Positions 42,625 through 47,429 of a stretch of 47,429 nucleotides of DNA are shown here, one piece after another (within the stretch, counting starts at the first letter, position 1; each line of letters begins with the position of its first letter). The notes under the pieces were generated by a model. It had not been told where the DNA came from. It searched no databases and worked only from the letters and a program-made list of their open reading frames with translations. This stretch comes from Sphingomonadaceae bacterium. Its GTDB lineage: Bacteria > Pseudomonadota > Alphaproteobacteria > Sphingomonadales > Sphingomonadaceae. A program made the translations under genes and the position numbers. The DNA lies in NCBI GenBank assembly GCA_025359685.1, contig JANYEY010000023.1, positions 1-47,429 of the forward strand, read 5' to 3'.

Positions 42625-43113
42625 CTAGGAGGCATCTTCGGGGGTGATGATGATCACCACGCGGCGGTTCTGCGACCGGCCCTCGGCCGTCAGGTTGTCA
42701 GCAATGGGCTGCCCTTCGCCCTTGCCCGAGGTGCGCAGGCCAGCGGCCACCATCCCGGTTTGGACCAGCACTGCCTTCACAGCATCGGCCCGCCGCAACG
42801 ACAGATCCTTGTTGTGCTGGGCAGTTCCGGTCGAATCGGTGTGCCCCTCGATCGCCGCACCATGGATGCCGACCTGGCCGAACACCTCGGTCAGGTGCGT
42901 GAGGCTAGCCTGCGCGCTACCCGCAATAGTGCTGCTGTCGATATCGAACAGCAGACGCTCATTGAGGCCAAGCTCGTAATTCTCGCCAACTGGCTTGAAG
43001 TCGAGCGCGGTGAGCGCCGCTTCCTGCTGCGCGGTGAAGCGATGCGCGGTGCGCGGTACGGTCTGGCATGCCGCCAGAACCACGAATGCCAGGACTGCCA
43101 AACGTTTAAACAT
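42625..43113 (-). CDS. yfiB: OmpA-like lipoprotein YfiB of the YfiBNR module
   Basis: From the ATG at 43113 (GGAGG upstream) the product is 162 residues with a lipobox (FVVLAAC, lipidated Cys16) and a C-terminal OmpA peptidoglycan-binding domain (GIHGAAIEGHTDSTGTAQHNKDLSLRRADAV, then NRRVVIIITPED). In Pseudomonas, YfiB in the outer membrane sequesters YfiR and so releases YfiN. It overlaps the yfiN stop by 8 bp. The open frame extends to 43293, but that part is non-coding upstream of the signal. The assignment as YfiB rests on the gene set; by sequence alone it would be a Pal-like lipoprotein. Confidence 0.85.
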   Translation of the reverse strand: MFKRLAVLAFVVLAACQTVPRTAHRFTAQQEAALTALDFKPVGENYELGLNERLLFDIDSSTIAGSAQASLTHLTEVFGQVGIHGAAIEGHTDSTGTAQHNKDLSLRRADAVKAVLVQTGMVAAGLRTSGKGEGQPIADNLTAEGRSQNRRVVIIITPEDAS

Positions 43114-44356
43114 CGTTGGACGCGCCTCCTTGGTTGTTGGGGCGGTCCCGCCGCGACCGCTTGTCGACGTACATTGCCTGATCGGCGTGATTGACCAGTG
43201 TCTCGGTGGTTGCGCCATCAGCGGGATAAATAGCCATGCCGACGCTGAGCGTGGCGATCTGCCACAGCCCGCTGGGCAGGCGAATGGGCGCAATCATCGC
43301 CTTGCGGATGCGGCTGACGACGATGTCTGCGTGCACCCGGCCGGGTTGCGGGGCGAGCAGCACGGCAAATTCATCGCCGCCCAACCGGAAGGCGATATCG
43401 ACATCGCGGATTGCGCCGCGCATCCTTTCACCCACCGCAATCAACATGGCATCGCCCGACGTATGCCCGTGCTCGTCGTTGATGGCCTTGAACTGGTCGA
43501 TATCGAAGAACAGCAGCACGAACGGCGTCCCGGTGCGCTCGGCCTTGGCGATTGCCCCCGCCAGCGCGAGTTCGAAATACTCGCGATTGCCCAGGCCGGT
43601 CAGGCTGTCATGCGTGGCGCGGCGGTGGAGCTCGGCATTCTCGGACGTCAGACCCGCGTGCCACCCCTGCAGCTCAGCCAGCAGCGCGTTGAAGTCTTGT
43701 CCGAACCGATCGATTTCGGCGATGCCAGATGACGGAATGCGCTTTTCAAAAGCACGTTCGGTGCGCACCGAGTGGGCAACCTCAGCAACGAATTCGAGCG
43801 GCTCGATGATATCCCGCCGCAGCCGTCCGGCTAAAATCCGCGTGGCCAGGACGGCGACGCCGATGCAGGCCAGCGCAATCACCAAGGCGGCCAGGATGTA
43901 GCGGAGCATATCGGCCGAATTGCCGATGATGCGCACCCGCGCCACCAGCGTTTCGCCATGATAAACTGGAACAACTGTCGGCTCGGGCCAGATCAGAGCG
44001 TTGCCGCCATCGATCAGCCAATCGGGCCAAGCCCCGCCCTGCCCCACCCAACTCGCCATCGTCCGGCCCTGCGGATCGACCACGTCGACCGCGCGCACGC
44101 CGGGCACGGCACCCACCTGACGCAAGCCATCGCTGATCGCCTGCCGGTCCTGGAACGCGATCGCCGGTTCGATCGTGTAGGCTACGCTGTGTGCGACCAG
44201 CGTCAGGTTGCGCTGGGCGTAGCCGCGCATCACAATCACTCCGCTCACCGTCAGCCCGGCAGCCGCTAGAATTACCGCGAACACGATCAGCCGCAAATGC
44301 ACCTCGGCCAGCAGATCGCGCAGGGTCTGGGGCGGCGGCGGGCTGATTTCGGCCAT
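43106..44356 (-). CDS. yfiN: Membrane diguanylate cyclase, YfiN-type
   Basis: From the ATG at 44356 the product is 416 residues. Two membrane helices (about 22-43 and 152-173) flank a periplasmic domain, then a HAMP-like region and a GGDEF domain with GGDEF at 326-330, the I-site RDVD at 317-320 and the metal site FFDIDQFKAINDEHGH. It should make cyclic di-GMP from two GTP and be subject to product inhibition. In the Pseudomonas system it is repressed by periplasmic YfiR. It lies 2 bp after the yfiR stop; a TTG start overlapping yfiR by 4 bp is possible. Confidence 0.92.
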   Translation of the reverse strand: MAEISPPPPQTLRDLLAEVHLRLIVFAVILAAAGLTVSGVIVMRGYAQRNLTLVAHSVAYTIEPAIAFQDRQAISDGLRQVGAVPGVRAVDVVDPQGRTMASWVGQGGAWPDWLIDGGNALIWPEPTVVPVYHGETLVARVRIIGNSADMLRYILAALVIALACIGVAVLATRILAGRLRRDIIEPLEFVAEVAHSVRTERAFEKRIPSSGIAEIDRFGQDFNALLAELQGWHAGLTSENAELHRRATHDSLTGLGNREYFELALAGAIAKAERTGTPFVLLFFDIDQFKAINDEHGHTSGDAMLIAVGERMRGAIRDVDIAFRLGGDEFAVLLAPQPGRVHADIVVSRIRKAMIAPIRLPSGLWQIATLSVGMAIYPADGATTETLVNHADQAMYVDKRSRRDRPNNQGGASNDV

Positions 44357-44358
44357 GC

Positions 44359-44898
44359 TCAATACCTAACCTTGGCGATGCGCAGCACCCGCGGATCAAT
44401 CCTGAGGCCCGAGCGCGAGACCGCGTCGATGTTGAGCCGAAAGCTTAGTGACTGGGGCTGGTAATCGAGCGCGAACATCGCTTCGCTGGCATTGACCGGA
44501 TCGGCTTCGGCGATTGTCAAAACGCCTTTGCCGCGGGTTGCTGCGGTAAGGTGCCGCTGCGCCGCGACCGGGATCGATCCGATATAAACAATGTCGCAGC
44601 CGCCCAGCGCGCTGCCCTGCGCGGCCACGTTGCTGCGCTGCACTTCCTGCCCTGCCGCAGTCCGCCAGCTGCCAATCTGCGAGGCATGCCGCGCATCCCC
44701 CGCGACGCAGAAGGTCAGCAGGCCCTTTTTCTGCGGCCAGCGCGTGTAATCGACGATCGCCTTGACTGTGCGCGCAACCGCCCCGGCAAACGGATCCCCG
44801 CCGGAAATGCCAGCGCCAAGCGGCATATCGGCAGCACCGAGAAGTGGTATGCTTGAAACCAGGGCAACGGGGCCTAAGATGCGGAAAATGTTGTTCAT
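44359..44898 (-). CDS. yfiR: Periplasmic repressor YfiR (DUF4154)
   Basis: The 179-residue product has a signal peptide and the YfiR family pattern: AVARTVKAIVDYTRWPQKKGLLTFCVAGDA, then GGCDIVYIGSIP, GKGVLTIAEADPVNASEAMFAL and LSFRLNIDAVSRSGLRIDPRVLRIAKV. Cysteines at about 64 and 100 recall the redox-sensitive disulfides that stabilise YfiR. In Pseudomonas aeruginosa it binds the periplasmic side of YfiN and keeps it inactive. It is the first gene of yfiR-yfiN-yfiB. The start codon at 44898 faces the putA region across a 121-bp divergent gap. Confidence 0.9.
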   Translation of the reverse strand: MNNIFRILGPVALVSSIPLLGAADMPLGAGISGGDPFAGAVARTVKAIVDYTRWPQKKGLLTFCVAGDARHASQIGSWRTAAGQEVQRSNVAAQGSALGGCDIVYIGSIPVAAQRHLTAATRGKGVLTIAEADPVNASEAMFALDYQPQSLSFRLNIDAVSRSGLRIDPRVLRIAKVRY

Positions 44899-45019
44899 GC
44901 CTGCGACAACCCGGCCATAGCCAAGTCACGCAAAACTGCAATTCCCGATCTATGGCCAATCCCCTGCTGCCGCGTGCGAGAGATTGGTTTCTGTTGCAAC
45001 CAGTGTTAAACGCGCTGCC

Positions 45020-47429
45020 ATGCAAGCTGCCATTGATCGCACCGCCCTCCGCCTCGCTTACCGGTTGGAGGAGGAAGCCTGCATTGCCGAACGCCTGACC
45101 CAGGCGGCGCCCGCCAGCGCGGTCCATCTCGAGGCCAGCCGGATCGCCGCGTCGCTGGTCGAAGGGGCCCGGGCGCGCAAGGCCTCCGGGCTTGATGCAT
45201 TCCTGCAGACTTACGGGCTCGGCACCGATGAGGGCATTGCGCTGATGTGCCTGGCGGAAGCATTGCTGCGCGTGCCCGATGCCGCCACCGCCGACGCGCT
45301 GATCCACGATAAGCTGGGCCATATCGACTGGGCCGATCATGTTGGCGAAAGTTCAAGCACCTTCGTCAACGCCGCGACCTTTTCACTGATGTTGACCGGA
45401 TCGGTGCTGCAGCAGCGGCGCGCGGACAACGCGGGCCTTGGCGCTTCGCTCAAGCGCGCGGTCGGGCGGCTGGGCGAGCCAGTGATCCGCCAGGCGACCT
45501 TGCAGGCGATGAAGATCCTGGGCGGGCAATTCGTGTTCGGACGGACCATCCAGGAAGCGCTGGACCGTGCTGCGCCCGAGCGCAAACAGGGGCTCACGCA
45601 CAGCTTCGACATGCTCGGCGAAGCGGCGATGACCTTTGCCGATGCGGAGCGTTATCGCCGGTCCTATTCCGACGCTCTGGCCGCGATTGCGGCAGAAGCA
45701 GGCGAAGGGATCGTCCGCTCGCCGGGAATTTCAGTCAAGCTCTCGGCGCTCTATCCGCGTTACGATTTCCTCCATGCGGGTGCCGCCAAGGCGGCGCTGG
45801 TGCCGATGCTCAAAGAGCTCGCCGCGCAGGCCCGCGATGCCGACATCCACTTCACCATCGACGCCGAGGAAGCCGAGCGTCTCGAATTGTCGATGGACAT
45901 CATCGAGGCGCTGGCCAGCGAAGACGCGCTGTTTGCAGGCGGCTGGCAGGGCTTCGGCCTGGCGCTGCAGGCCTATTCGAAGCGCGCGGTGCCGCTGACC
46001 GATTGGGTCATTGCACTGGCGCGGCGGACCAATCGCAAGATCATGGTCCGGCTGGTCAAGGGCGCTTACTGGGACAGCGAGATCAAGCTCAGCCAGGTGG
46101 GCGGGCACGCGGACTACCCGGTGTTCACCCGCAAGGTCGCAACCGACGTCTCCTACCTCGCTTGCGCGGCCAAGCTGCTCGCTGCGCCCGACGCAGTCTA
46201 TCCGGCTTTCGCCACGCATAACGCCTACTCGATCGGCGCGATCAAGGCCCTGGCGGAAAACGCTGCGTTCGAATTCCAGCGCCTCCACGGCATGGGCGAG
46301 GACGTTTACGAGGAACTCGCCCGGATCGAAGCCGACGCAGGCCAGCCTCGAACACCGGTTAGGATCTACGCGCCGGTCGGCGGGCACAAGGACCTCCTCG
46401 CCTACCTCGTCCGGCGACTACTAGAGAACGGAGCGAACTCGTCGTTCGTCAACCGCATGGCCGATGCCGAAGTGCCGGTGGCCGAACTGGTCGGCGATCC
46501 GGCTGTGGAGCTGGCAGGGTTGGCGCCGAGGCGCAATCCATCGATCCCGCTGCCGTCAGAAATCTTCCCCGGACGAATCAACAGCGCTGGCGTCGACCTT
46601 GCCGATCCTCTCGTGCGTGAACCGCTTCTCGCCAAACTCGATGAAATGGCCAGAGACGACGACTGGGACGCAACACCGACTGCTCAGCATAAAGGCGGCG
46701 CGGCAGCTGTGGCAATTACGTCGCCTTACAACGGCAACAAAATCGGCATCGTCCGCGCGGCCAATGCGGCGGAAGTGGACGAGATGATCGCCCGCGCTGC
46801 CGCGTTCCAGCCCGAATGGGACGGACTTGGTGGCGATGTTCGTGCCATGTTTCTTGATGAGGTTGCCAATCTATACGAAGCGCACACGGCAGAATTCCTC
46901 TCTCTCTGCATGCGCGAGGCGGGCAAGTCATTGGTCGATGCCGTACTGGAGGTGCGCGAGGCGGTCGATTTCCTTCGCTACTATGCATTCGAGGCGTACA
47001 AGCATTTCACTGAGGATATTGCTCTCCCAGGCCCGACTGGCGAAAGCAACCGCCTGCGCCTTGCCGGACGCGGGGTGTTCGTCGCGATCAGTCCGTGGAA
47101 TTTCCCGCTGGCGATCTTCACCGGGCTGATCGCGGGGCCGCTCGCGGCGGGCAACACCGTGATCGCCAAGCCTGCCGAACAAACTCCGCTGATCGCCGAC
47201 CTCGCGATCCGGCTGTTCCACGAAGTCATCTCGGACGGTGTGGTCCAGCTGGCACCCGGCGACGGTAAGGTCGGCGCGATGCTGACCTGCGATCCGCGCA
47301 TCGCCGGGGTCGCCTTCACCGGCTCGACCGAAACCGCGCGTGCGATAAACCGCGCGATGGCCGGGCGCGACGGGCCGCTTGGCATCCTCGTCGCTGAAAC
47401 CGGCGGACAGAACGCGATGATAGTCGATA
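45020..47429 (+). CDS. putA: Bifunctional proline dehydrogenase / L-glutamate-semialdehyde dehydrogenase PutA (partial)
   Basis: An uninterrupted frame of 803 codons runs off the right edge. Residues about 1-110 form the PutA dimerisation helices. The proline dehydrogenase barrel spans about 120-460, with RSPGISVKLSALYPRYDF and the FAD/substrate site RLVKGAYWDSEIK near residue 343. The aldehyde dehydrogenase domain starts near 555, with ISPWNFPLAIFTG, FTGSTETARAINRAM and ETGGQNAMIVD (catalytic Glu near 793). The catalytic Cys lies beyond the edge. It oxidises proline to pyrroline-5-carboxylate with FAD, then to glutamate with NAD. Codons rare in the rest of the gene appear only at 46340-47035. 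The start ATG has no strong ribosome-binding site, and I saw no regulatory site before it. Confidence 0.92.
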   Translation, partial: MQAAIDRTALRLAYRLEEEACIAERLTQAAPASAVHLEASRIAASLVEGARARKASGLDAFLQTYGLGTDEGIALMCLAEALLRVPDAATADALIHDKLGHIDWADHVGESSSTFVNAATFSLMLTGSVLQQRRADNAGLGASLKRAVGRLGEPVIRQATLQAMKILGGQFVFGRTIQEALDRAAPERKQGLTHSFDMLGEAAMTFADAERYRRSYSDALAAIAAEAGEGIVRSPGISVKLSALYPRYDFLHAGAAKAALVPMLKELAAQARDADIHFTIDAEEAERLELSMDIIEALASEDALFAGGWQGFGLALQAYSKRAVPLTDWVIALARRTNRKIMVRLVKGAYWDSEIKLSQVGGHADYPVFTRKVATDVSYLACAAKLLAAPDAVYPAFATHNAYSIGAIKALAENAAFEFQRLHGMGEDVYEELARIEADAGQPRTPVRIYAPVGGHKDLLAYLVRRLLENGANSSFVNRMADAEVPVAELVGDPAVELAGLAPRRNPSIPLPSEIFPGRINSAGVDLADPLVREPLLAKLDEMARDDDWDATPTAQHKGGAAAVAITSPYNGNKIGIVRAANAAEVDEMIARAAAFQPEWDGLGGDVRAMFLDEVANLYEAHTAEFLSLCMREAGKSLVDAVLEVREAVDFLRYYAFEAYKHFTEDIALPGPTGESNRLRLAGRGVFVAISPWNFPLAIFTGLIAGPLAAGNTVIAKPAEQTPLIADLAIRLFHEVISDGVVQLAPGDGKVGAMLTCDPRIAGVAFTGSTETARAINRAMAGRDGPLGILVAETGGQNAMIVD

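Noticed and set aside
40163..42628. 821-codon plus-strand open frame opposite the oxoprolinase gene
   Set aside because: It is the antisense shadow of a GC-rich coding frame; its translation is Arg/His/Ala-rich with no domain, and the minus-strand protein is clearly real.
1..47429. tRNA, rRNA, CRISPR array, insertion sequence or prophage genes
   Set aside because: No tandem spacer-repeat pattern, no transposase or integrase frame and no RNA gene signature was seen on either strand by reading; a dedicated tRNA search was not possible.

Overview
The window looks like chromosomal DNA of an alphaproteobacterium of the order Sphingomonadales (Novosphingobium, Sphingomonas or Erythrobacter type). 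The evidence is GC-rich coding with strong third-position G/C bias, a TonB-receptor/tryptophan-halogenase/LacI sugar locus, a TamA with a long proline-rich insert followed by TamB, and several small families that I associate with this order. No tRNA, rRNA, insertion sequence or CRISPR array was seen.

Region 1 (1-7.8 kb) is accessory in character. It holds the tail of a TIGR03032-type protein, a short uvrA remnant, small secreted hypothetical proteins, a PepSY protein with a DUF347 membrane protein, a VTT-like membrane protein, an apparently chimeric cytochrome-like/chemoreceptor-like exported protein, and a MarR-GNAT fusion whose promoter carries a 48-bp dyad. Five copies of a degenerate TGTCCGC...GCGGACA intergenic repeat follow plus-strand genes here and were not seen elsewhere.

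Region 2 (7.96-12.2 kb) is a minus-strand galactoside operon: GH36 alpha-galactosidase, galT and galK, with overlapping genes. Region 3 (12.3-19.7 kb), also minus strand, holds a zinc-ribbon protein, an RNase-H-like protein, TamA, TamB and a small lipoprotein coupled to tamB. TamA and TamB form an outer-membrane assembly/transport module.

Region 4 (19.7-24.8 kb) holds an N-acyl-D-amino-acid deacylase-like amidohydrolase diverging from a plus-strand operon of an alpha/beta hydrolase, an HMG-CoA-lyase-family enzyme and a CaiB/BaiF CoA-transferase. This looks like a pathway that activates an acid with CoA and then cleaves it.

Region 5 (24.8-36.4 kb) is a sucrose/fructoside locus. It has a ROK fructokinase, a TonB-dependent receptor operon that also encodes a flavin-dependent halogenase and a TPR/2OG-oxygenase-like protein, a LacI regulator, and an MFS transporter-GH68-GH32 operon. 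Three copies of the palindrome CAATCGATTG lie in front of the receptor, lacI and transporter genes and define a probable LacI regulon.

Region 6 (36.4-42.6 kb) is a tightly coupled minus-strand operon: a fused 5-oxoprolinase, the membrane pair DUF969/DUF979, and DUF2891. The DUF969 gene carries a clear -1 frameshift near 38948. Region 7 (42.6-44.9 kb) encodes a YfiR-YfiN-YfiB cyclic-di-GMP signalling module. Region 8 (45.0 kb to the edge) is the 5' part of putA (proline to glutamate), cut by the window end before its catalytic cysteine. An internal 0.7-kb stretch of it uses codons rare in the rest of the gene.
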